From: JADKIH01 sp031411835
GTDB lineage: Bacteria > Bacteroidota > Bacteroidia > AKYH767-A > 2013-40CM-41-45
Length of the DNA stretch: 7,971 bases
Direction: 5' to 3'
Assembly (NCBI GenBank): GCA_031411835.1
Contig: JANOBV010000374.1
Coordinates: forward strand, 1 to 7,971
Positions 1-6,375 of the stretch are shown in pieces (positions within the stretch are counted from its first letter, which is position 1; each line of letters starts with the position of its first letter). Both the position numbers and the translations under genes were made by a program. The notes beneath the pieces are model-generated. The model saw nothing but the letters and a program-made list of their open reading frames with translations. It was not told the origin of the DNA and did no database searches.

Positions 1-763
1 CATTTATGGTGGCGTTAATTACGAACCATATAGAAACAAACTTGAACAGAGCATTGGAAAAAAAGTTGATAGCATTGAATTGTATCCTGCGAGTGAAGGA
101 TTCATTGCATATCAAGATAAACAAAATGATCCATCGTTATTGTTAATGGTGAACTCCGGAATTTTTTATGAATTCATTCCTGCAAATGAATACTTCAATG
201 ATAAACCGACGCGTATTTCATTAAAAGATGTGGAGCTTGGAGTAAATTATGCAATCATACTAAATACAAATGCCGGTCTTTGGGGATATAGTCTTGGTGA
301 TACAATAAAATTTGTTTCAAAAGATCCATATAAGATTCTTGTTACCGGTCGCATCAAACATTTTATTTCCGCTTTCGGCGAACATGTGATCACAGAAGAA
401 ATCGAAAAGGCTTTGTCTTATGCAGCGCGATTACAACATGCAGAGATCGTTGAATTCACAGTTGCACCGCAAGTAAATCCGGAGAACGGATTACCATATC
501 ATGAATGGTTCATAGAATTTCACAAGCAACCTGATAATCTGGAACGTTTTGCTGCAGCACTTGATGAAAGTTTGCAACGACAAAATATTTATTACAAAGA
601 TCTCATCGCCGGTCACATCCTTCAATCCTTAAAAATAAAAATCCTACGTAAAGATGCATTCATATCATACATGCGTTCGCTTGGAAAATTAGGCGGGCAG
701 AATAAAGTGCCGAGGTTGTCGAATGATAGGAAGTTGGTGGATGAGTTGGGGAAGTACCAGTAA
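1..763 (+). CDS. GH3 auxin-responsive promoter family protein (C-terminal part)
   Basis: The reading frame is open from base 2 to the TAA at 761-763, giving the last 253 residues; the start lies outside the window. Family members are about 500 residues long, so roughly half is visible. GH3 proteins belong to the ANL adenylating superfamily: they activate a carboxylic acid with ATP and, in plants, join it to an amino acid; the substrate of the bacterial members is not established. Visible motifs, in residues of the fragment, are LYPASEG (27-33), matching the nucleotide-binding YxxSEG segment; GYSLGDTIKF (95-104), with the conserved YxxGD; and TGRIKHFISAFGEHV (115-129), the hinge to the C-terminal subdomain. 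The tail GGQNKVPRLSNDRK is typical of Bacteroidota members. A TTG at base 80 is an internal leucine codon, not the start, because homology continues upstream (GGVNYEPYRNKLEQ). The protein is probably cytoplasmic. The family call is firm; the substrate is unknown. Confidence 0.92.
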   Translation, partial: IYGGVNYEPYRNKLEQSIGKKVDSIELYPASEGFIAYQDKQNDPSLLLMVNSGIFYEFIPANEYFNDKPTRISLKDVELGVNYAIILNTNAGLWGYSLGDTIKFVSKDPYKILVTGRIKHFISAFGEHVITEEIEKALSYAARLQHAEIVEFTVAPQVNPENGLPYHEWFIEFHKQPDNLERFAAALDESLQRQNIYYKDLIAGHILQSLKIKILRKDAFISYMRSLGKLGGQNKVPRLSNDRKLVDELGKYQ

Positions 764-857
764 GGCGATTTACTTTAAACTTACACTTCAACAAATACTT
801 ACACAACAAAATCAAAAAACTGACTGATTTCAAATTGCATAGATCATTTCACTTTAA

Positions 858-881
858 AACCTTTTAAGTAAAAAAAAGGTT
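858..881. terminator. AT-rich hairpin after the GH3 gene, possible terminator
   Basis: AACCTTTT (858-865) and AAAAGGTT (874-881) form a perfect 8-bp stem with an 8-base loop, 95 bases after the GH3 stop. There is no T run after it on the + strand, so intrinsic termination is only possible, not shown. Confidence 0.25.
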
Positions 882-915
882 CAAAAGCATTTGACGCTTC
901 TCCCCCAGAAACCGC

Positions 916-955
916 ATCTTCATTGCCGTCGCCTTCAGGCGACGGAATAGGGATG
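916..955 (+). repeat. REP-like palindromic element, copy 1
   Basis: The element reads ATCTTCATTG, then a perfect 8-bp stem with a 4-base loop (CCGTCGCC-TTCA-GGCGACGG, 926-945), four variable bases, then GGGATG. It is much more GC-rich than its surroundings. The flanking CATC (916 region) can pair with GATG (952-955), giving an outer stem separated from the inner one by unpaired bases. The same core occurs four times in the window. Size, GC content and intergenic position match REP (repetitive extragenic palindromic) elements. Confidence 0.85.
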
Positions 956-973
956 TGTGATAAGCGGCTTCAG

Positions 974-997
974 CCAAAAAAAATGTTGCATTTTTGG
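974..997. repeat. Short inverted repeat between REP-like copies 1 and 2
   Basis: CCAAAAA (974-980) and TTTTTGG (991-997) form a 7-bp stem around a 10-base loop. It lies midway between the two facing REP-like copies, as spacer stems do in composite REP elements (BIMEs). It could also be chance in AT-rich DNA. Confidence 0.35.
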
Positions 998-1040
998 ATG
1001 CTGATAAATGATAGTTTCAAATTTAGATATTGTCTGGAAG

Positions 1041-1087
1041 CTGCAATAATCCTGAGACCGTCGCCTGAAGGCGACGGCAATGAAGAT
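1041..1087 (-). repeat. REP-like palindromic element, copy 2 (inverted)
   Basis: Read on the + strand it is CTGCAATAATCCT, four variable bases (GAGA), CCGTCGCC-TGAA-GGCGACGG (1058-1077), then CAATGAAGAT. It is the reverse complement of copy 1, about 110 bases from it core to core. The first 13 bases are identical to those of copy 3, some 5 kb away, so the conserved unit is about 47 bases and larger than the hairpin alone. Confidence 0.85.
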
Positions 1088-1153
1088 GTGGGGTGGCGTT
1101 TAAGTAGCATCAGCCTATGTTTCTATATGGTTGACCAAATATAAAATCGATTT

Positions 1154-1185
1154 TATTGCTGAAAGCTTTTATTTTTTTACATTTA
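1154..1185 (+). promoter_or_regulatory. Weak Bacteroidota-type promoter candidate before the first T9SS gene
   Basis: ATTG (1155-1158) followed after 19 bases by TACATTTA (1178-1185) resembles the phylum pattern TTTG - 19 to 21 bases - TAnnTTTG, with one mismatch in each box. It would place the transcript start only about 10 bases before the ATG at 1203. AT-rich DNA gives such matches often, so this is a suggestion only. Confidence 0.25.
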
Positions 1186-1202
1186 GATTCGACTTGAATT
1201 TT

Positions 1203-3224
1203 ATGATACAAAAAATAGTAGTGCCCTTTTTATTTTTCAATCTTTTCTTTAATTGCTGTTTCGCTCAACTTCAAACAACTTGGGTGAAAACCTTATATTA
1301 TCAACCATATCCCGGGACCGGCCAGACTAATGATTCATTATTGGTTGGGCCGAAAGAAATTGTTTTAGCAGCGGACGGAACTTTTTTTGTTTTAAATAAC
1401 AATTGTCCTGGTTACTCTCAATCAATCTATCATGTCGACAGTTTGGGCAGCATACTTTCAAGTATTGGAGTTGGCAATATGACTTCTTCTACGCAGCGCT
1501 CTGCGTCGAACCTATATGCTACGTCCGATAGCGGATATATGTATCTGGATAGCTATGCTGCCACAGGACTTCCTGAATTCAATCTTTACAAAGTTTCAAA
1601 GAATGGCATCAGAAGCACAGTTCATAGTTGGACAAATTATGGAAGCGGCCCATTTAGTTGGCTTAATAAAGTAATTCCTAATCATCACAACGGCTATTAC
1701 TGCAATATAAATGACACTTTCATAGACATTCCATCTAATAATATAATACTAGATAATATTATCAGTGTTTTTGACAATGACGACTACTTGACTCAGGACA
1801 CTATGCTCTCAAGAAAAGATTTAGCCGGAAATATTATATGGACCTTGCCAATATCAGGAGTAATAGCGAATTCCGAAACATCAATCTATGTAAAAACTGA
1901 TTCCTTAATAAAAGTGGATGCAATGAATGGAACAAAACTCTGGACGAAGCAATTTCAAGCGGCCTCACAATATAACATCATGCATTCTACCGATGGATTG
2001 ATTACGAGAAACGGACGTATGATCATTCTTTATGATTCTACCGGAATGGAAACTTATTCCAATACTATTCAATTAACCTATAGAATCCCAAGAACAATTG
2101 CATCAGGAAACGACGGCTCAATTTACACAGGCGGATCTTTTATTAACTATACAGGCTCCACTTTCCCAACTAGAAATTATTCTTCTTTTCTGATAAAGCT
2201 TAATGAAGAAGTGCAAGGTGTTGTTGACTCAACTGCATTTTACCGTGCCGGTGATGCAAACAATGACTCAGATGTAAAATTTGTTAAAGACGGTTTATTT
2301 ATAGCTGCGGCTTTAGGTCAATCAACAAATCTGATTCAGTTAAATGAAAACACTTCACCAACTTGGACTACATATTCTGAATTATGGCCTCAAGAAACTA
2401 CCTGCGGAATCAATTACAGATCCTCTGATGCTACCATGGATGGCGTCATTAATTCTGACGATATAGATTTTTTAGATAATCACTTTTGCTACTATGCGTC
2501 CAGTGAAAATGATACTTCAGGCTTCACTGTTCGAGTAGTTTACGACAATAATATATTAGTTCCGGGTGATACCTTAAAAGCTTCTATAATTTTAGGGTCA
2601 CCGAGTAATCCAACAGATAGCATTTATGGTTTTTCTATTGAGCCCCTTGCCCCTTTTATGTACTATGGAAGATCACTTATTGTTGATTATAAGAATGGAG
2701 TTCTTGGCGATACTGCAACTAATTTATCCATATTTCTGAATGATACTACAACTTCTAATACTTACAGAGGATTGATCACTTGTCGAAACGATCATCAGAA
2801 TGTTTCAATCTCCGGAGATACCCTTTTTCGAATAACTACAACTCTACCGCCATTTATGCAAACCGGAACATACATGTTTCCATCTGCTTGTTTTATGATC
2901 AAAGAAAATGGCTGCTTTGTTCCTGTCAATGTAATTTCTGACACACTAAATATTGTGGTTACTTCTGTTAATAATTTAAACCAAAATAATTCGTTGAATA
3001 TCTTTCCAAATCCGGCAAACAACAAAGTAACAATTGTCTCTGAAAACAACTCCATTGAATATATCAGTATTAAAGATCTCTCAGGGAAAATTTTGTATCA
3101 AAAATCCATCATCGATGAGCTATATAACTTTTCAACTGAAACATTAACTAATGAATTTTATATAATTGAAACTATCTCAAACAATACAAGTAAGTTTAAC
3201 AAATTGGTTATTTCGCATCAATGA
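1203..3224 (+). CDS. Secreted beta-propeller-like protein with dockerin-like loop, cohesin-like domain and T9SS sorting domain
   Basis: This is a 673-residue protein from the ATG at 1203. That start puts a clear signal peptide at the N-terminus (MIQK, then a hydrophobic stretch to CFA|Q, cleavage near residue 21); an upstream TTG at 1131 would bury it. There is no lipobox. Residues about 22-400 have repeated propeller-like strands, including PQQ-type GNIIW (about 209) and GTKLW (about 243). Residues 409-420 form an EF-hand/dockerin-like loop with D409, T411, D413, N417 and D420. Residues about 450-575 hold a beta-sandwich with the LGxxxNPxDxIYG signature seen in cohesin-like domains of Bacteroidota surface proteins. 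Residues about 598-673 are a type A sorting domain (FPNPANN, then SIKDLSGK), which is removed on export through the outer membrane by T9SS. No catalytic site is recognised; a binding or surface role is inferred. It is followed after 60 bases by the M23 gene. Confidence 0.8.
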   Translation: MIQKIVVPFLFFNLFFNCCFAQLQTTWVKTLYYQPYPGTGQTNDSLLVGPKEIVLAADGTFFVLNNNCPGYSQSIYHVDSLGSILSSIGVGNMTSSTQRSASNLYATSDSGYMYLDSYAATGLPEFNLYKVSKNGIRSTVHSWTNYGSGPFSWLNKVIPNHHNGYYCNINDTFIDIPSNNIILDNIISVFDNDDYLTQDTMLSRKDLAGNIIWTLPISGVIANSETSIYVKTDSLIKVDAMNGTKLWTKQFQAASQYNIMHSTDGLITRNGRMIILYDSTGMETYSNTIQLTYRIPRTIASGNDGSIYTGGSFINYTGSTFPTRNYSSFLIKLNEEVQGVVDSTAFYRAGDANNDSDVKFVKDGLFIAAALGQSTNLIQLNENTSPTWTTYSELWPQETTCGINYRSSDATMDGVINSDDIDFLDNHFCYYASSENDTSGFTVRVVYDNNILVPGDTLKASIILGSPSNPTDSIYGFSIEPLAPFMYYGRSLIVDYKNGVLGDTATNLSIFLNDTTTSNTYRGLITCRNDHQNVSISGDTLFRITTTLPPFMQTGTYMFPSACFMIKENGCFVPVNVISDTLNIVVTSVNNLNQNNSLNIFPNPANNKVTIVSENNSIEYISIKDLSGKILYQKSIIDELYNFSTETLTNEFYIIETISNNTSKFNKLVISHQ

Positions 3225-3246
3225 TCGAACAACCCTAAACACTTAG

Positions 3247-3266
3247 CAATAATTTTGTTATTATTG
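3247..3266. other. AT-only-stem hairpin between the two T9SS genes
   Basis: CAATAAT (3247-3253) and ATTATTG (3260-3266) form a perfect 7-bp stem with a 6-base loop in the 60-base gap. It is too AT-rich to be a strong terminator; it may be a weak attenuator, a transcript-processing site, or chance. Confidence 0.25.
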
Positions 3267-3284
3267 TGTTACAAATTTTAACCA

Positions 3285-5345
3285 ATGAAGTCAGTTGCAA
3301 TACTTATAGTATTCCTATTCTCCTCCACGGTTTTTGCACAGCACTTAAATTTTGCCGGGCATTTGATCGATGTTAAAATAAATTCAACCGGGAATGAAAA
3401 TGACTTTAAGATTCCTAATTCAATTCGCTTAGTAGGTTCAACCAAGTTCCGCACTCATTACGGCTACATTACTTTAATGCCATATGAAGAAGACGCACAA
3501 TGCATGGTTCGCTTATATGATGAGAAAGGAATTTTAGTAAAGCAAACTTTGTTTTGTCAGACGATCAATTTTACTTTATCGCCCGATAGAAAATTTGCCG
3601 CCTTTCATGATACGCGAAATATTCAATTCGTCGATCTTGAAAATGGCGAGACAACTTCCATTGTCGGGTCAACTGTTTTTGCTTTTTCTGATAATAATTC
3701 ATTTGCTTATTATGATGAAAAGAACAACGCTGTTCATCTCAATGCGAACGAATTTAAAGTTGACGAAATTGTTACCAAACTACTTTTCTTTCAAGGGAAA
3801 TTGTTAATTGCTCTGCGAAATAAAATAATAACGGCAGACGGAAATACAACGCGCCAATTATTCTCTAAGCGAGCTGAAACTATATTTGATATTGACGCGA
3901 CCCATGACAAACTTTATATAAGCACTAAAAAAGTATTCGACGATCATTTTGAATTCAATTCTTATTTCACTAGCGACTTACAGAATTTTACAAATGACGA
4001 AACGGCCATTTATCCTTTGAAACATTCCACAAGTCAATTTAAAAACTTGCGAAACAATAATCGTCTATCAAGTACTTTACCCGGCGAACAGATTCGGAAT
4101 CCGATAGGCTATTATCAGGATACGGTTTATCAGCCTGTCGGAAATAGTTACGATGAAATTCAAGACTACTCATCGGGAGCAAGTATTTATCCGCATCCGG
4201 GAGTTGATCTGCTTGGTGTTTATTTGCAAGATGTTGTTTCTGTTAAGTCGGGATTTGTGAAAGCAATACTCACAACGAGTGCAGAATTTCATTGGAGAAT
4301 TGCTATCGGAAATGAAAATATTCCGGACTCATCGACGGGATATCTTTATGCACACGTTGAAGAAACAAGTATTCCCTATGTTGTTGGTGATTCCGTAGCA
4401 GAAGGCGATGTTGTTGGACAGCTTGTCGATTTTCCTGTGACCGGTTTTGTTCATTGTCATTTCGCTCGGATCTATGATGAAGGATTTACATGGAACGGTG
4501 GTTGGTGGACGTACGACAATCCGCTTTCATACATGGTAAATCATTTCGACAGCATGCCGCCGGTTTTTGAAAAGACAATTGGCAACGATGAATTTGCATT
4601 TCGTGATTCAGCGGATGCTTATTTATCAGCCGACAGTTTGTTTGGAAAAGTGAAAATCATCACGAAGGTTTACGATCGGATCAATTCTACTTGGCATGTT
4701 GATGCAAACAAATTACGATATAGTTTATCACCATTAGCGAGTCCACAGACAATGTTACTCGACACCTTTGCATACGAATACAATTTCTTCAACGACTTTT
4801 ACAATGCCGGTCCGTATTGCCAACAACTTTTGCGAACGATCTACTCCTTCGACCAAACATGCCATTCGATTGGCAATTATACTGACAGGGATTTCTATCA
4901 TATCATAACAAACTCCGATGGCAACGATACGATTGACGGCAGCGATTCTTTAAATTTATTCGACACACGCTTGTTTGCAGATGGCGATTATATTTTTCGT
5001 GTAACGGCTTTTGATCCGAGTGAAAACAGCACTTCGGATTCGATGATTATTAAGATTCGAAATCTAAATACTATAATTAATTCGATTGACGAATCATCGT
5101 TTGCAACTATTTCTCCGAATCCGTTTGAAGGGATTTTGAATATTAATTTCAATACGGAAAATGTTCCGGTAAAAAATTTTTCGATAAAGGACGTTTCGGG
5201 CAAAGAAGTATTCAATAGAACTTCCATTGACACCTCGAAAGAAAAGTCACTTGTTATTAACTTGGGGTCACTTGCATCCGGAGTTTATTTTGTAACTTTT
5301 AATTATGACGACAGGATTTTTTCAGGGAAGATTATTCGCAGATAG
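3285..5345 (+). CDS. Secreted M23 (LytM-type) metallopeptidase with propeller-like N-terminal part and T9SS sorting domain
   Basis: This is a 686-residue protein. The ATG at 3285 begins a signal peptide (MKSVAILIVFLFSSTVFA|Q). Residues about 20-240 are WD/propeller-like beta strands. The M23 domain spans about 280-420: HPGVD gives the zinc ligands H304 and D308, YAH gives H357, and HCH gives H390 and H392, matching the HxxxD...H...HxH pattern of active lysostaphin-type peptidases. The GDSVAEGDVVGQ stretch matches the conserved VGDxVxxGxxxG turn. Residues about 425-595 are a beta-rich accessory region ending with a GDYIFRVTAFD strand. Residues about 605-686 are a T9SS type A sorting domain (ISPNPFEG, SIKDVSGK, LASGVYFV). 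M23 enzymes cut peptide cross-links in peptidoglycan or glycine-rich peptides. Export past the outer membrane suggests an external target such as other cells or polymers, rather than routine wall growth; that target is inferred. Possibly cotranscribed with the preceding T9SS gene. Confidence 0.88.
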   Translation: MKSVAILIVFLFSSTVFAQHLNFAGHLIDVKINSTGNENDFKIPNSIRLVGSTKFRTHYGYITLMPYEEDAQCMVRLYDEKGILVKQTLFCQTINFTLSPDRKFAAFHDTRNIQFVDLENGETTSIVGSTVFAFSDNNSFAYYDEKNNAVHLNANEFKVDEIVTKLLFFQGKLLIALRNKIITADGNTTRQLFSKRAETIFDIDATHDKLYISTKKVFDDHFEFNSYFTSDLQNFTNDETAIYPLKHSTSQFKNLRNNNRLSSTLPGEQIRNPIGYYQDTVYQPVGNSYDEIQDYSSGASIYPHPGVDLLGVYLQDVVSVKSGFVKAILTTSAEFHWRIAIGNENIPDSSTGYLYAHVEETSIPYVVGDSVAEGDVVGQLVDFPVTGFVHCHFARIYDEGFTWNGGWWTYDNPLSYMVNHFDSMPPVFEKTIGNDEFAFRDSADAYLSADSLFGKVKIITKVYDRINSTWHVDANKLRYSLSPLASPQTMLLDTFAYEYNFFNDFYNAGPYCQQLLRTIYSFDQTCHSIGNYTDRDFYHIITNSDGNDTIDGSDSLNLFDTRLFADGDYIFRVTAFDPSENSTSDSMIIKIRNLNTIINSIDESSFATISPNPFEGILNINFNTENVPVKNFSIKDVSGKEVFNRTSIDTSKEKSLVINLGSLASGVYFVTFNYDDRIFSGKIIRR

Positions 5346-5372
5346 AATTCAATATTTTAAATTCCAGAAAAA

Positions 5373-5388
5373 GTTGCATTTGTGCAAC
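5373..5388. promoter_or_regulatory. Palindrome upstream of the ORF6N gene, operator or terminator
   Basis: GTTGCA (5373-5378) and TGCAAC (5383-5388) are perfect inverted repeats around TTTG. The site is 28 bases after the M23 stop and 56 before the ORF6N start. The TTTG loop can be read as a -33 box, so a protein bound here would block the promoter. Alternatively the 6-bp stem with the pyrimidine-rich run after it could end the M23 transcript. Sequence alone does not decide. Confidence 0.4.
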
Positions 5389-5410
5389 CTCATTTCTCAT
5401 TTTGCTTTTG
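5379..5410 (+). promoter_or_regulatory. Bacteroidota-type promoter candidate for the ORF6N gene
   Basis: TTTG (5379-5382), a 20-base spacer, then TGCTTTTG (5403-5410) matches TTTG - 19 to 21 - TAnnTTTG with one mismatch (G for A). The transcript start would be near 5417, leaving a leader of about 27 bases before the ATG at 5444. Confidence 0.35.
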
Positions 5411-5443
5411 TATTTTTCCTGACGAAAATTATTTTCAATCAAA

Positions 5444-5947
5444 ATGAAATTGCAAAATATTGAAACAAAAATCCACGAAATAAGAGGGCAAAAAGTAATG
5501 CTTGATTTTGACTTAGCAGAACTATATGAAATTGAAACAAAAAATCTCAACCTTTCTGTTAAACGAAACATTAAGCGATTTCCCAACGACTTTATGTTTC
5601 AACTTACAAAAATTGAATGGGAAAGTTTGAGGTTGCAAATTGAAACCTCAAAGAATAGAGGTGGTACCCGATATTTACCCTATGTTTTTACTGAACAAGG
5701 GCTGGCAATGTTAAGTGGAATTTTAAATTCAGATAAGGCCATTCGAGTGAATATTGCAATTATGAGAGTCTTTGTCTTTATCCGTCAATATGCAATGACC
5801 CATAAGGATCTAACTGAAAAACTTATTGAGCTTGAAAATAAATATAATCAGCAATTCAAAGATGTTTATGAAGCGCTGGAATATTTAATAAAAAAAGACG
5901 AGCAAATTATCGAACAAAATGAACGCAACCGGATAGGATACAAATGA
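5444..5947 (+). CDS. ORF6N domain-containing protein (KilA-N related, probable DNA-binding)
   Basis: This 167-residue protein starts at ATG 5444. Residues about 5-100 are a full ORF6N domain: the IRGQKVMLDFDLAELYEIETKNLN block, VKRNIKRFPNDFMFQLT, GGTRYLPYVFTEQGLAML, and NSDKAIRVNIAIMRVFVFIR. The remainder (about 112-150) is a heptad-like helix (LTEKLIELENKYNQQFKDVYEALEYLI) suited to coiled-coil pairing, ending in NRIGYK, which resembles the usual RRIGF end of the family, so it looks complete. ORF6N is found in phage and bacterial proteins, often fused to or near KilA-N/Bro-type DNA-binding modules, and DNA binding is assumed rather than proved. Bacteroidota genomes carry many stand-alone copies, so it is not by itself a prophage sign; no phage genes flank it. 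It appears to be a single-gene unit with its own promoter-like region, and self-regulation through the upstream palindrome is possible. Confidence 0.9.
   Translation: MKLQNIETKIHEIRGQKVMLDFDLAELYEIETKNLNLSVKRNIKRFPNDFMFQLTKIEWESLRLQIETSKNRGGTRYLPYVFTEQGLAMLSGILNSDKAIRVNIAIMRVFVFIRQYAMTHKDLTEKLIELENKYNQQFKDVYEALEYLIKKDEQIIEQNERNRIGYK
5626..5652. repeat. Perfect inverted repeat inside the ORF6N gene
   Basis: TTTGAGGTT (5626-5634) and AACCTCAAA (5644-5652) form a 9-bp stem around a 9-base loop, within the codons for SLRLQIETSK. The 8-mer AGGTTGCA at 5630-5637 also appears, on the opposite strand, at the edge of the upstream palindrome (5383-5390). The repeat itself is certain; a regulatory meaning is speculative. 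Confidence 0.6.
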
Positions 5948-6021
5948 TTTACCTATAAAAATATAGATTGAGAAAACTCGCTTCGGTTGTTATAAACAAA
6001 TTTTGGCCAAAGCCTTTGCTT

Positions 6022-6068
6022 CTGCAATAATCCTTGTTCCGTCGCCTGAAGGCGACGGCAATGAAGAC
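6022..6068 (-). repeat. REP-like palindromic element, copy 3 (inverted)
   Basis: CTGCAATAATCCT, variable TGTT, CCGTCGCC-TGAA-GGCGACGG (6039-6058), then CAATGAAGAC. Orientation is as copy 2. Here the flanks CCTTGT (6032-6037) and ACAAGG (6067-6072) are complementary over 6 bp, so an outer stem encloses the core hairpin. The variable bases TGT thus pair with bases that differ from the consensus on the other side. Confidence 0.85.
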
Positions 6069-6189
6069 AAGGGATAGGCACTTTATGAAAAACAATTTTT
6101 TTGTTTGTGATTATACGGTTACAAATTGGAACCTCAAAGCCAGTGGATACTCGACAAATCAAAAATTGGACGCAATTGATCCAAAGCCA

Positions 6190-6200
6190 CCCCCCCCCCC
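6190..6200 (+). repeat. Homopolymer run of 11 C
   Basis: Eleven C in a row directly precede REP-like copy 4. Copy 1 has a shorter C5 run (902-906) at a similar place. It is outside any credible gene. Such runs slip during replication and are also prone to sequencing error, so the exact length is uncertain. Confidence 0.8.
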
Positions 6201-6244
6201 ATCTTCATTGCCGTCGCCTTCAGGCGACGGATTAAGGATTGCTG
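6201..6244 (+). repeat. REP-like palindromic element, copy 4
   Basis: ATCTTCATTG, CCGTCGCC-TTCA-GGCGACGG (6211-6230), variable ATTA, then AGGATTGCTG. Orientation is as copy 1. Together with copy 3 it forms a divergent pair, about 150 bases apart core to core, the opposite arrangement to the convergent pair formed by copies 1 and 2. Confidence 0.85.
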
Positions 6245-6375
6245 AAAAATGCAATCATTTTCCTATGCCCATTCAATTTATTTCATATCCAAATCTGCAT
6301 TTTTTATCCTCAAAAGAAGCATGAATTCAACATCGGATAGAAAATCCCCGCCCGAAATTTCCTACTTTTACCCCC

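Larger units (their letters stand above)
764..1202. other. Non-coding gap between the GH3 gene and the first T9SS gene
   Basis: About 440 bases hold no convincing gene. The stretch contains an AT-rich hairpin (858-881), REP-like copies 1 and 2 in inverted orientation (916-955 and 1041-1087), a second short stem between them (974-997), and a weak promoter-like site just before the next gene (1154-1185). A 73-codon frame at 923-1144 runs through both palindromes and is judged spurious. Confidence 0.7.
5948..6375. other. Non-coding gap between the ORF6N gene and recQ
   Basis: About 430 bases without a convincing gene. They hold REP-like copies 3 and 4 in inverted orientation (6022-6068 and 6201-6244), a run of 11 C directly before copy 4 (6190-6200), and a 5-bp stem CTATA/TATAG just after the ORF6N stop (5953-5966) that is too weak to call a terminator. 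A 96-codon frame at 6034-6324 spans both palindromes and the C run and is judged spurious. I see no clear recQ promoter. Confidence 0.7.

Noticed and set aside
916..1087. CRISPR-like array from repeated palindromes
   Set aside because: There are only two copies per site, in inverted orientation, with unequal spacing and no cas genes. REP-like elements explain them better.
923..1144. 73-codon frame in the gap after the GH3 gene
   Set aside because: It begins with a non-ATG codon, runs through both REP-like hairpins, and resembles no family; its PSPSGDG and RPSPEGDG peptides are simply the translated palindromes.
1131..1202. TTG start at 1131 for the first T9SS protein
   Set aside because: It would add 24 residues before a clean signal peptide that begins at the ATG at 1203.
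2795..3055. Minus-strand frame within the first T9SS gene, and similar ones at 4988-5233 and 5332-5586
   Set aside because: They lie opposite well-supported coding sequence (T9SS sorting domains and the ORF6N domain), so they are shadows.
5444..5947. Prophage or phage-defence locus suggested by the ORF6N protein
   Set aside because: No integrase, structural, toxin or restriction gene is nearby, and stand-alone ORF6N genes are common in Bacteroidota chromosomes.
6034..6324. 96-codon frame in the gap before recQ
   Set aside because: It also spans two palindromes and the C11 run (giving a proline string), begins with a non-ATG codon, and has no recognisable domain. A minus-strand frame at 5953-6162 is rejected for the same reason.
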